Source of the DNA: Rubrivivax sp.
Lineage (GTDB): Bacteria; Pseudomonadota; Gammaproteobacteria; Burkholderiales; Burkholderiaceae_C
Assembly: GCA_027490215.1 (NCBI GenBank)
Contig: JAIXYO010000022.1
Location: forward strand, 1-39,819
DNA length: 39,819 bases
Direction of reading: 5' to 3'
Positions 1 through 7,962 of the stretch are shown here, piece after piece; position 1 is the first letter of the stretch, and every line of letters starts with the position of its first letter. A program made the position numbers and the translations under genes. The notes beneath the pieces are model-generated. The model was not told the DNA's origin, searched no databases, and worked only from the letters and a program-made list of their open reading frames with translations.

Positions 1-123
1 CAACGACTATACATCGCCTTCGGTATCTCGGTCAATCAGCACCAAGCTATTAACTCAGCACCACTACCAACCTCCCTACCGACTCGCCAACTAGCAGCGA
101 AGCCCTCGACTGTAGCACAGGTT
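1..123. other. Window edge, no gene seen
   Basis: This stretch lies downstream of the minus-strand oxidoreductase gene that ends at 124. It is visibly less GC-rich than the rest of the window. No convincing start, ribosome site, hairpin terminator or RNA gene was seen. It may hold the 3' flank of a gene outside the window. Confidence 0.4.
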
Positions 124-1788
124 TCATAAACCAAGCAAGCACTTTGCAAGCGATTCAGCGACTTCGATTCCGTCGACACCCGCCGACATGATGCCGCCCG
201 CATAGCCCGCGCCCTCGCCAGCCGGGTAAAGGCCGCGCACGTTCAGGCTCTGGTGGTCGCGCCCGCGTGTGATGCGCAGCGGTGACGATGTTCGAGTCTC
301 GACGCCTGTCAGCACCGCGTCGGGCATCAGGAAGCCCTTGATCTGACGATCGAACGCCGGCAGGGCCTCTCGGATGGCTTCGATCGCGTATGCTGGCAGG
401 CCGCTGCGCTCGGGCCGACCCAAGTCGGTCAAGCACACCCCGGGCTTGTACGAGGGTTCAACGCTGCCCAGCGCCCCTGATGCCTGTCCGCGCAAGAAGT
501 CACCAATCAACTGTGCTGGCGCCTTGTAGTCAGCGCCACCGAGTTCGAATGCGCGCGACTCCCAATGGCGCTGAAACGCCATGCCGTCCAGCGGACTGAC
601 CGGTCCTTCGGTCTTTCCGTCCTGTCGATAGTCCTGCGGCGCGATGCCGACCACGATGCCCGCATTGGCGTTGCGTTCGTTGCGCGAATACTGGCTCATG
701 CCGTTGGTGACGACGCGGTTCACCTCGGACGTCGCAGCGACCACCGTACCGCCGGGACACATGCAAAAGCTGTAGACGGAGCGGCCGTTGCGGGCATGGT
801 GCACCAACTTGTAGTCGGCTGCACCGAGGATCGGATGACCCGCCGCCAAGCCGTAGCGCGCCCGGTCGATGACGCCTTGCGGATGCTCGATGCGAAAGCC
901 TATCGAAAAAGGCTTGGCCTCCATGAACACACCGCGTTCATGCAGCATCACAAAGGTGTCACGCGCACTGTGTCCGAGCGCCAGCACCACATGGTCTGCG
1001 TCGATCTGCTCGCCAGACTCAAGCGTGACGCCGCAGATGGCCTTGAAGCCCTTTCGATCGTTCTCGATGCGCACATCGACAACGCGCTGCTGGAAGCGGA
1101 TCTCGCCACCCAAGGACTCGATCTGCGCGCGCATCTTCTCGACCATGCCGACCAGGCGAAAGGTGCCGATATGCGGCTTGGCGACATAAAGAATTTCCTC
1201 CGGGGCGCCTGCCTGCACGAACTCTTCGAGCACCTTGCGCGTCAGGTGGCGTGGATCGCTGATCTGGCTCCACAACTTGCCGTCGCTGAAGGTGCCCGCG
1301 CCGCCTTCGCCGAACTGCACATTCGACTCGGGATTGAGCACACCCTGTCGCCACAGCGCCCAGGTGTCCTTCGTACGCTCGCGCACCTCCTTACCGCGCT
1401 CCAGCACGATCGGCCGTAACCCCATCTGCGCCAGCACCAAGGCTGCGAAGAGGCCGCAAGGGCCAAAGCCGATGACGAGGGGACGCGGACGCTCGTGAGC
1501 GCGCCAGTCGGACGGTGCGTGACCCACGAATCGATAGCGGGTGTCTGGCGAGTTCTTGATGTGCGGATCGCCGGCATGCCGCGACAACAACGCCGCCTCG
1601 TCGGCCACCCGGCAATCGACGGTATATATCAATACGATGGCCGACTTCTTCCGCGCATCGTGGCTGCGCTTGAAGACGCTGAACTCGATCAGTTCCGCAT
1701 CGGTCACACCCAGCCGCGCAACGATCGCTGTGCGCAAGTCTTCACCCGCGTGGTCCAGCGGCAAGCGGATTTCGGTGAGACGAATCAT
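124..1788 (-). CDS. FAD-dependent oxidoreductase (COG2509 type)
   Basis: A 554-residue protein starting MIRLTEIRLPL. Its N-terminal ~100 residues resemble the ferredoxin-like domain that precedes the flavin domain in COG2509 proteins. A Rossmann FAD-binding motif GFGPCG lies at residues 107-112, with an ERG that could bind the adenosine ribose shortly after. The C-terminus has a second glycine-rich flavin segment (GLYPAGEGAGYAGG). The frame stays open upstream to 1989, but that extension is low quality, and the family N-terminus begins at the ATG at 1788. The gene follows the antiporter gene on the same strand with a 61 bp gap and could be co-transcribed. The physiological substrate is unknown; annotations of this family range from NAD(P)/FAD oxidoreductase to 'uncharacterised FAD dehydrogenase'. 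Confidence 0.9.
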   Translation of the reverse strand: MIRLTEIRLPLDHAGEDLRTAIVARLGVTDAELIEFSVFKRSHDARKKSAIVLIYTVDCRVADEAALLSRHAGDPHIKNSPDTRYRFVGHAPSDWRAHERPRPLVIGFGPCGLFAALVLAQMGLRPIVLERGKEVRERTKDTWALWRQGVLNPESNVQFGEGGAGTFSDGKLWSQISDPRHLTRKVLEEFVQAGAPEEILYVAKPHIGTFRLVGMVEKMRAQIESLGGEIRFQQRVVDVRIENDRKGFKAICGVTLESGEQIDADHVVLALGHSARDTFVMLHERGVFMEAKPFSIGFRIEHPQGVIDRARYGLAAGHPILGAADYKLVHHARNGRSVYSFCMCPGGTVVAATSEVNRVVTNGMSQYSRNERNANAGIVVGIAPQDYRQDGKTEGPVSPLDGMAFQRHWESRAFELGGADYKAPAQLIGDFLRGQASGALGSVEPSYKPGVCLTDLGRPERSGLPAYAIEAIREALPAFDRQIKGFLMPDAVLTGVETRTSSPLRITRGRDHQSLNVRGLYPAGEGAGYAGGIMSAGVDGIEVAESLAKCLLGL

Positions 1789-1849
1789 GGCGACGTGAGA
1801 GGGGAAGCCGCGAATTGTCGGTTCAATCGATGGGCCCAGCCCACAGGCA

Positions 1850-3850
1850 TCACCCGCGCGACAGCAACTTGTCTTCAGCTCGAGCGAGCGGCTCGGGCAG
1901 GCCAGACAGCACCAGCGTGTCGCCAACCGCCAGCACCAGGTGATCGTCGGGTCGCGTGACGGCGCCCGAGGCACGCCGGACAGACGCAACCGATACGCCT
2001 ACCGCATGCAGCGCCTGGTCGGCCAGCGTCTGCCCGATACAGCCGCAGACTGCCGTCAATGTGACGCTGTGCAGTCGCATGTTGCCGAGTTCGTCGTGGG
2101 TGTCGTCGTCGGCACCATGGAAATAGCCTCGCAACAGGCCATAGCGCGCCTCGCGCTGGTCCTGCACGACGCGGATCACCCGACGCATCGGCACGCCCAC
2201 CAGCGCCAGTGCGTGACTGGCGAGCATCAGCGAGCCTTCAATGGCCTCGGGCACGACTTCGGTGGCACCAGCGGCCTGCAGTTTTTCGAGGTCACTGTCG
2301 TCGATGGTGCGCACGATCACCGGCACCTTGGGCGCATGCTCCTGCACCAAGCGCAGGATCTTCATGGCCGATGGCGTGTCGTGGTAGCTGACGACCACCG
2401 CATTGGCTCGCGCGAGGCCGGCTGCCATCAGGCTCTGCAACCGCGCGGCATCACCGAACACGACGCTCTGGCCGGCAGCAGCCGCTTGCCGCACCCGATC
2501 GGGATCCAGGTCGAGAGCCATGTACGGAATGCCCTCAACATCGAGAATGCGCGCCAGGTTCTGCCCGCTGCGGCCATAGCCAGCGATGATGACGTGGGCC
2601 TCGGTGTTGATCGCGCGTTTGGCAATGGAAGTCATCGCGACCGACTGCATCAGCCAGTCGCTGGAGCTCAGACGCATCACGATGCGGTCGCTGGAGTTGA
2701 TCAGGAAGGGTGACGCCAGCATGCTCAAGACCATGCTGGCCAAAACCGGGCTCACCCACTGCTGATCGATGAGGTTCTGCTGCGCGCCCAGGGTCAGCAG
2801 CACGAAGCCGAACTCGCCGGCCTGCGCAAGGTAGAGGCCGGTGCGCAGGGCGACGCCCGACGGCGTACCGAACAGCCGCGCCAGCAAGGTCACCAGGGCG
2901 AACTTCACAAGCACCGGCAGCATCGACAGCAGGAGCACCAACTGCCACTGGTCCAGCACCAGTCGCCAGTCGAGCTTCATGCCTATGGTGATGAAGAACA
3001 ACCCCAGCAGCACGTCGTGGAAGGGACGGATGTCGGTCTCGACCTGGTGCTTGTACTCGGTCTCGGCAATCAGCATGCCGGCGACGAACGCACCGAGCGC
3101 CAGCGACAACCCGGCGTGTTCGGTCAACCACGCCAACCCGAGCGTGACGAGGAGCAGGTTGAGGACAAAGAGCTCCTCGCTCTTGCGCCGCGCAACGAGC
3201 GTCAGCCACCAGCGCATCACCTTCTGACCGCCCACCAGCAGCAGGCCAAGCAACACGGTCGCCTTGAGTGCCGCCCAGCCCAGGGCCACCGCCATGTCGC
3301 GACCGCTGTCGTCGAGCGCGGGAATCAGGACCAACAGGGGCACCACGGCCAGATCCTGGAACAGCAGCACGCCGATCACGCGGCGGCCGTGCTCACTTTC
3401 CAGTTCCAGCCGGTCGGCCATCATCTTGACAACGATGGCGGTGCTCGACATCGCCATCGCAGCCGCCAGCACCACTGCGCCCCGCCATGACAACTGCCAG
3501 GGTTGCGAGGTGTACGAAAACGCCCAGGTGAGCACGAAGTGACCCGCCACGGTCCCCAAGATGGTCAGCAACACCTGCGCCAACCCGAGGCCGAAAACCA
3601 ACTTGCGCATGCTCTTGAGCTTGGGCAGATTGAATTCGAGCCCGATGACGAACATCAGGAACACCACACCGAACTCGGCCAGGTAGCGCACGCTGGCCGA
3701 GTCCTTGGCCAGCGCCATCGCATTGGGGCCGATAACCACACCCACCGCCAGGTAGCCCAGCATCGGTGGGAGCTTGGCCAGCCGGCACAGCACGACGCCG
3801 GCGACGGCCGCCACCAGGTAGAGCAGGATCAGCTCAAGGGTGGAAGCCAT
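1850..3850 (-). CDS. CPA2-family cation:proton antiporter (Kef type)
   Basis: A 666-residue inner-membrane protein. Residues 1-390 carry about a dozen hydrophobic segments of the Na+/H+ exchanger fold, including the conserved FQDLAVVPL (D166) and AQAGEFGFV (E346) signatures. A cytoplasmic TrkA-N/RCK domain follows, with nucleotide motif GYGRSG at 424-429 and an acidic DLDPD after the second strand. A TrkA-C-like domain ends the protein. This is the KefB/KefC/YbaL layout: potassium (or other monovalent cation) efflux in exchange for protons, gated by a nucleotide or thiol ligand. No KefF/KefG-type ancillary quinone reductase lies beside it. The flavoprotein downstream is not of that family, although it may be co-transcribed. 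The cation and ligand cannot be read from the sequence. Confidence 0.92.
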   Translation of the reverse strand: MASTLELILLYLVAAVAGVVLCRLAKLPPMLGYLAVGVVIGPNAMALAKDSASVRYLAEFGVVFLMFVIGLEFNLPKLKSMRKLVFGLGLAQVLLTILGTVAGHFVLTWAFSYTSQPWQLSWRGAVVLAAAMAMSSTAIVVKMMADRLELESEHGRRVIGVLLFQDLAVVPLLVLIPALDDSGRDMAVALGWAALKATVLLGLLLVGGQKVMRWWLTLVARRKSEELFVLNLLLVTLGLAWLTEHAGLSLALGAFVAGMLIAETEYKHQVETDIRPFHDVLLGLFFITIGMKLDWRLVLDQWQLVLLLSMLPVLVKFALVTLLARLFGTPSGVALRTGLYLAQAGEFGFVLLTLGAQQNLIDQQWVSPVLASMVLSMLASPFLINSSDRIVMRLSSSDWLMQSVAMTSIAKRAINTEAHVIIAGYGRSGQNLARILDVEGIPYMALDLDPDRVRQAAAAGQSVVFGDAARLQSLMAAGLARANAVVVSYHDTPSAMKILRLVQEHAPKVPVIVRTIDDSDLEKLQAAGATEVVPEAIEGSLMLASHALALVGVPMRRVIRVVQDQREARYGLLRGYFHGADDDTHDELGNMRLHSVTLTAVCGCIGQTLADQALHAVGVSVASVRRASGAVTRPDDHLVLAVGDTLVLSGLPEPLARAEDKLLSRG

Positions 3851-3901
3851 CGAATCGGGGCGAGCGCTGGGCGGTCATGGGACAGCAGTTAGGGTTGAAG
3901 A

Positions 3902-3942
3902 ATGCGGCAAGCCGCATGCAGGGCACATGCCTAGAATGCGGC
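3902..3942. promoter_or_regulatory. Palindrome ATGCGGC-AA-GCCGCAT plus a third half-site
   Basis: The 135 bp divergent spacer between the antiporter gene and kdsD holds a perfect inverted repeat: ATGCGGC at 3902-3908 and GCCGCAT at 3911-3917. A third ATGCGGC copy lies at 3936-3942. The third copy overlaps TAGAAT at 3932-3937, a 5/6 match to a -10 hexamer pointing at kdsD. No good -35 lies at the right distance. It could be an operator or simply a hairpin; function is inferred. Confidence 0.35.
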
Positions 3943-3985
3943 ACCTCTCGTGGTTCGATCCTAATAGACGCCCATCGCCCACACT

Positions 3986-4990
3986 GTGCCCGACTCCCTC
4001 ACCGCCACGCCTGTCGCATTCGACGCCCAGCGGGCCCTGCACTTGGCGCGCGAAACCTTCGACATCGAGGCGCGCGCCCTGCTGGGCCTGAAGCCGCGTC
4101 AGGGTGAGAACTTCACCAGGGCCGTTGAGGCCATGCTGCGATGCAGCGGGCGGGTGGTCGTGATGGGTATGGGCAAGAGCGGCCATGTCGGTCGCAAGAT
4201 TGCAGCCACGCTGGCGTCGACCGGCACACCTGCCCTGTTCGTTCACCCGGCAGAAGCCAGTCACGGTGACCTCGGCATGGTCACCCAGGGCGACGTCGTG
4301 CTGGCGATTTCCAACTCGGGCGAGAGCGACGAAATCGCCGCGCTGCTGCCCGCGCTGAAGCGCCTCGACGTGGTCCTGGTCAGCATGACCGGTCGCACTG
4401 ATTCAGCCTTGGCGCGCAATGCTGACATCGCGCTGGATTGCGGCGTCGATCAGGAGGCATGCCCGCTGAATCTCGCACCGACCGCCAGCACCACCGCGCA
4501 GATGGCGCTGGGTGACGCGCTCGCCGTCGCGCTGCTCGATGCCCGGGGCTTCCGCGAAGCCGACTTCGCCCGTTCGCACCCCGGCGGCAGCCTCGGACGC
4601 AAGCTGTTGATGCATGTGCGCGACTTGATGGTGTCTGGCAACGGCGTGCCCTGTGTGGCACCGGACACCGGCTTCGGCGATCTGCTGCGCGTCATGAGCG
4701 ACAAGGGACTCGGCTTCACCACTGTGGTCGATGCGCAGCAACAGGTGCTGGGCATCTTCACAGATGGTGATCTGCGTCGCCTGATCGAGCAGGGCCAGGA
4801 CTTGCGGACCCTGCGCGCCAGAGAGGTCATGCGCAGCCACCCGAAGGTGATCCGCGACGATGCACTCGCTGTAGAAGCGGCGGGCTTGATGGAGCAGCAC
4901 CGCGTCACCAGCGTGCTGGTGGTCGATGCATCGCAGCGCCTGGTCGGCGCATTGAACCTCAACCAACTGATGCGGGCGAAGGTCATCTGA
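3986..4990 (+). CDS. kdsD: D-arabinose 5-phosphate isomerase
   Basis: A 334-residue cytoplasmic enzyme that converts ribulose 5-phosphate to arabinose 5-phosphate, the first step of Kdo synthesis for LPS. The SIS domain shows GMGKSG (61-66), SHGDLGM with H93, SNSGES (109-114) and HPGG (198-201). Two CBS domains follow from about residue 210 to the end. The length is close to the usual ~330 residues. The start is GTG at 3986. The stop codon overlaps the kdsC ATG by one base (TGATG), so the two are translationally coupled. KdsD/KpsF paralogues share this architecture; the linkage to kdsC and lptC favours the housekeeping KdsD. Confidence 0.96.
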   Translation: MPDSLTATPVAFDAQRALHLARETFDIEARALLGLKPRQGENFTRAVEAMLRCSGRVVVMGMGKSGHVGRKIAATLASTGTPALFVHPAEASHGDLGMVTQGDVVLAISNSGESDEIAALLPALKRLDVVLVSMTGRTDSALARNADIALDCGVDQEACPLNLAPTASTTAQMALGDALAVALLDARGFREADFARSHPGGSLGRKLLMHVRDLMVSGNGVPCVAPDTGFGDLLRVMSDKGLGFTTVVDAQQQVLGIFTDGDLRRLIEQGQDLRTLRAREVMRSHPKVIRDDALAVEAAGLMEQHRVTSVLVVDASQRLVGALNLNQLMRAKVI

Positions 4991-5577
4991 TGACCACAAA
5001 CACACCCCGCCCCCTGAACCCGGTGCTGTCGTTTGCGCCTGAGTTGCTGCTGTCGGCGCAAGGCATTCGCGCGGCCATCTTCGACGTGGACGGCGTGCTC
5101 ACCGACGGCAGCATCTACATCGGCGAAGACGGTGAGGATTTCAAGGCTTTCAACTCGCTCGACGGTCACGGTTTGAAGCTGCTCGCGCAAGGCGGCATCA
5201 CACCGGCAGTCATCACCGGACGGGACTCGCCTGCGGTGCGACGCCGCGTAGCCGACCTCGGGATCGCGCATGCGTTCTATGGCGTACACGACAAGCTGGC
5301 CGCCGCCGACGCGCTGATGCGAACGCTGCAGTTGAATTGGGCTGCGCTGGCAGCGATGGGCGATGACTGGCCCGACTTGCCGCTGATGACGCGCGCTGCG
5401 TTTACGTGTGCACCTTCGAACGCGCACGCGGAAGTCAAGGCGGTCGCCCATCACGTGACGCGGGGAACGGGCGGTCATGGCGCCGCGCGCGAGTGCTGTG
5501 ACCTGCTTTTGATGGCAAACGGCCGCTACGCCACGCTGTTGCGCGGTCACCTGACCACCCTCGACAGCACGTCATGA
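4990..5577 (+). CDS. kdsC: Kdo-8-phosphate phosphatase (HAD family)
   Basis: A 195-residue HAD phosphatase of the capless C0 type that hydrolyses Kdo-8-phosphate to Kdo, and acts as a tetramer in the family. Visible motifs are the nucleophile/acid pair in FDVDGVLTDG (D32 and D34), motif II ITGR (T76), K102 in VHDK, and the Mg-binding GDDWPD (D125, D126). It starts one base inside the kdsD stop and is followed 34 bp later by lptC. It stands between two enzymes or factors of the same pathway. Confidence 0.96.
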   Translation: MTTNTPRPLNPVLSFAPELLLSAQGIRAAIFDVDGVLTDGSIYIGEDGEDFKAFNSLDGHGLKLLAQGGITPAVITGRDSPAVRRRVADLGIAHAFYGVHDKLAAADALMRTLQLNWAALAAMGDDWPDLPLMTRAAFTCAPSNAHAEVKAVAHHVTRGTGGHGAARECCDLLLMANGRYATLLRGHLTTLDSTS

Positions 5578-5611
5578 GTGCAAACTGCGCCGCAGTGGCG
5601 CTCACCCAGGG

Positions 5612-6298
5612 GTGCATCGCTTGAGCTCGGCGGGCGAATCGACGCTGGTGCCAGCGGCCGAAGCACCTGTCCGGCGCTTCATGCTGCCTTGGTACCAACG
5701 CGCCCTCGGTACGCTGTCGGCGTATCTACCGCTCATGCTGATGGCACTGGTCGCGCTTGCGACCTGGTGGCTGGTCAAGAACACACCGGTGTTCCAGGGG
5801 GCTAAGCCTGCGGCAGCGTTGCGCCATATCCCGGACTACACGATGCGTAATTTCAAGGTGCAGCGTTTCGCCGCCGATGGCAGTCTGCGCCTGCAAATCG
5901 AAGGTGACGAGGCACGCCACTACCCCGATACGGACACGCTGGAGATCGACCGAGCACGCATTCGCTCGATTGCGCCCGATTCGGGCGTGACAGTAGCCAC
6001 GGCGCAAAGGGCGGTTTCCAACGGTGATGGGTCGGAAGTGCAATTGACGGGCCAGGCCCATGTGGTGCGCGAGGCCTCACAGACCGGTGGCAAGACGCTG
6101 GAGGCAATCGATTTCAAGAGCGAGTTCCTGCATGCGTTCTTGCAGACCGAGCAGGTGCGCTCACACCTTCCGGTGAAGATCACGCGCGGCACGGTGCAGA
6201 TCGAAGGCGCCTCGATGGACTACGACAACCTGAGCCGCGTCGCCCAGTTCAAGGGCCGCGTGAAAGCGACCTTCGGTCCCGGTGGTCAACCCCGGTGA
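5612..6298 (+). CDS. lptC: LPS export protein LptC
   Basis: A 228-residue bitopic inner-membrane protein. One transmembrane helix lies at about residues 30-50 (YLPLMLMALVALATWWLV), followed by a periplasmic beta-jellyroll domain (YTMRNFKVQRFAADGSLRLQ, then repeated DYDNLSRVAQFKGRVKATF-type strands). It links the LptBFG transporter to LptA in the LPS bridge. The first ATG is at 5612; an ATG at 5681 just before the helix is a possible shorter start. In many relatives lptA, lptB and rpoN follow directly; here a dehydrogenase follows instead. Confidence 0.92.
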   Translation: MHRLSSAGESTLVPAAEAPVRRFMLPWYQRALGTLSAYLPLMLMALVALATWWLVKNTPVFQGAKPAAALRHIPDYTMRNFKVQRFAADGSLRLQIEGDEARHYPDTDTLEIDRARIRSIAPDSGVTVATAQRAVSNGDGSEVQLTGQAHVVREASQTGGKTLEAIDFKSEFLHAFLQTEQVRSHLPVKITRGTVQIEGASMDYDNLSRVAQFKGRVKATFGPGGQPR

Positions 6299-6357
6299 CT
6301 CCTCCCCCGCGCTGAACTGCCCCCAGCGCCACCGATGGCTCACCCGATGACCACCTC

Positions 6358-7143
6358 TTGAGCGCCCCGCTTGTATTCATCACCGGCGCATCAAGCGGCA
6401 TCGGTCAGGCACTGGCGGCCCGGTTCCACCAGGCCGGGTACCGCCTGGCGCTCGTGGCCCGACGCAGTACTGAGCTCTCGGCCTGGGCGCGCGATCTGGG
6501 CGGTGAACCGGCACGGTACGCGGTGTACACGGCTGACGTGCGCGACATCGACAGCATCACCAGCGCCGCCCACGCCTGCATCGCCGCTCAAGGGCTGCCG
6601 GACGTGGTGATCGCCAATGCCGGCATCAGCATCGGCATCGACAGTGCCGAGTACGAGGATCTGGAGGTTCTGCGCACCACATTCGAAACAAACGTGATCG
6701 GCCTCGCAGCCACGCTTCAGCCTTTCGTGCGCGGAATGTGCGAACGCCGACGCGGCGTGTTGGTCGGGGTAGCGAGCGTAGCCGGTGTGCGCGGGCTGCC
6801 GGGTCATGGCGCCTACTGCTCGAGCAAGGCCGCAGTGATCAGTTACTGCGAAAGCCTGCGCGGCGAGTGCCGGCCGTTCGGTGTCAAGGTGGTGACGCTT
6901 TGTCCAGGGTATGTGGACACGCCATTGACACGCGAGAACCGATATCCGATGCCCTTCCTGATGCGACCCGAGGCATTTGCGGAAAAGGCATTTCGGGCCA
7001 TCGAGAGAGGCGCACCCCAACCGGTGATTCCGTGGCAGATGGGCGTGGTGGCCAAGCTTTTGCGGCTACTGCCTGACGCCATATTCGACCGCATCGTGGC
7101 TGGCCAACCTCGCAAGCAACGCCACCGAGGCGACGCGCCTTGA
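6358..7143 (+). CDS. SDR-family NAD(P)-dependent oxidoreductase
   Basis: A 261-residue classical short-chain dehydrogenase. The cofactor motif TGASSGIG is at 9-16, NAGI at 87-90, and the catalytic residues are S140, Y153 and K157 (YCSSK). The PGYVDTPLT loop follows at about 180. A basic residue after the second strand (ARRS) suggests NADP preference. The start is TTG at 6358; no in-frame ATG lies nearby upstream and the protein begins directly before the first beta strand, so TTG is well supported. It follows lptC by 59 bp and ends at a strong bidirectional terminator. The substrate is not recognisable. Confidence 0.9.
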   Translation: MSAPLVFITGASSGIGQALAARFHQAGYRLALVARRSTELSAWARDLGGEPARYAVYTADVRDIDSITSAAHACIAAQGLPDVVIANAGISIGIDSAEYEDLEVLRTTFETNVIGLAATLQPFVRGMCERRRGVLVGVASVAGVRGLPGHGAYCSSKAAVISYCESLRGECRPFGVKVVTLCPGYVDTPLTRENRYPMPFLMRPEAFAEKAFRAIERGAPQPVIPWQMGVVAKLLRLLPDAIFDRIVAGQPRKQRHRGDAP

Positions 7144-7147
7144 ATGC

Positions 7148-7179
7148 AAAACGGCCGCACTTCGCAGTGCAGCCGTTTT
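7148..7179. terminator. Bidirectional intrinsic terminator
   Basis: AAAACGGC (7148-7155) pairs with GCCGTTTT (7172-7179), and the inner GCACT/AGTGC pair closes a TCGC tetraloop. The A tract on one side and T tract on the other make it work on both strands. It separates the convergent SDR gene and the RNA-binding protein gene. Confidence 0.9.
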
Positions 7180-7212
7180 GATTGTTCAAGCTTTCAGGGT
7201 TTGGGCAAAGGC

Positions 7213-7710
7213 TCAGTACCCGCCACGGTTTCCACCGCCGCCACCGCCGTAGCCGCCGCCACCGCCAGAGCGACCACCGCCGCCGCCACCGTAGCCACCA
7301 CCACCAGAGCGGCCGCCACCACCACCACCACCGCCATAACCACCACCGCCGCCACCGGAACGGCCTGCTCCGCCACCACCACCATAGCCGCCACCACCGC
7401 CGCCGCCATATCCACCGCCACCGCCAGAACGACCGCCGCCACCAAAGCCACCCGGGCGCTCCTCGCGCGGACGGGCCTCATTGACGACCAAAGCACGTCC
7501 ATCCATTTGCTGGCCGTTCATGCCATTGATGGCCGACTGCGCTTCGGCATCGGAGCCCATTTCCACAAATCCAAAGCCCTTGGAGCGGCCGGTTTCACGG
7601 TCCATCATGACCTTCGCCGACGACACCGTGCCGAACTGAGCGAATGTTTGCTGGAGATCATCGTCTCGTACGTTGTACGACAGATTACCGACGTAGAGTT
7701 TGTTGCCCAT
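7213..7710 (-). CDS. Glycine-rich RRM RNA-binding protein
   Basis: A 165-residue protein. Residues 1-82 form one RRM fold with RNP2 LYVGNL (5-10) and RNP1 KGFGFVEM (44-51), the aromatic RNA-stacking surfaces. Residues 87-165 are almost only Gly with regularly placed Tyr, Arg and Ser (RSGGGGGYGGGG-type units), a low-complexity tail. The layout matches cyanobacterial and proteobacterial Rbp proteins and plant glycine-rich proteins, several of which are cold-induced and bind single-stranded RNA. The Shine-Dalgarno sequence AAAGG lies 8 nt before the ATG and sits inside an inverted repeat (see leader feature). The gene is monocistronic, ending at the terminator at 7148-7179. Confidence 0.93.
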   Translation of the reverse strand: MGNKLYVGNLSYNVRDDDLQQTFAQFGTVSSAKVMMDRETGRSKGFGFVEMGSDAEAQSAINGMNGQQMDGRALVVNEARPREERPGGFGGGGRSGGGGGYGGGGGGGYGGGGGAGRSGGGGGGYGGGGGGGGRSGGGGYGGGGGGRSGGGGGYGGGGGGNRGGY

Positions 7711-7816
7711 TGCGAGCGCCTTTCTTTACAGAGAACACAGAATAACTGTGTAGCTTCAACCTATCCTGACCCATTCAAGCAAAGGCGCTGCTACTGAACA
7801 CAGAATTTTCATTATG
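7711..7816 (-). promoter_or_regulatory. Structured leader and weak promoter of the RRM gene
   Basis: On the mRNA strand, AGCGCCUUU (7789 to 7781) is a perfect 9-base complement of AAAGGCGCU (7723 to 7715), which contains the Shine-Dalgarno AAAGG. Between them ACACAG (7751-7746) can pair with CUGUGU at 7740-7735, giving a 6 bp hairpin with a 5 nt loop. A second identical CUGUGU lies upstream at 7803-7798, so ACACAG has two possible partners. A -10-like CATAAT lies at 7816-7811, with only a poor -35. A leader of ~95 nt follows. A role in temperature-dependent or autogenous control is inferred. Confidence 0.45.
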
Positions 7817-7962
7817 GGTGAGTTGGCCGATATCGCGCAAAGGCTTCTCAGAATCGGGCGCAACAAAGTGTTGTTTTGCAGGTATGAGCTCGAGTGAGCG
7901 TTTCCAAGAATCCGTCTTCTATATTGTTTTAGCGGCTGCAGCGCCAGTGCGGTGAAACCCTG

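Noticed and set aside
565-1419. Long plus-strand open frame opposite the FAD oxidoreductase
   Set aside because: It lies wholly inside a gene with clear FAD motifs, is His/Arg/Ala-rich and shows no domain; it is a shadow typical of GC-rich DNA.
7734-7806. Direct repeat AACACAGAAT (7734-7743 and 7797-7806) as a target-site duplication
   Set aside because: The 53 bp between the copies holds no mobile element ends; the copies are better explained as alternative pairing partners in the leader.
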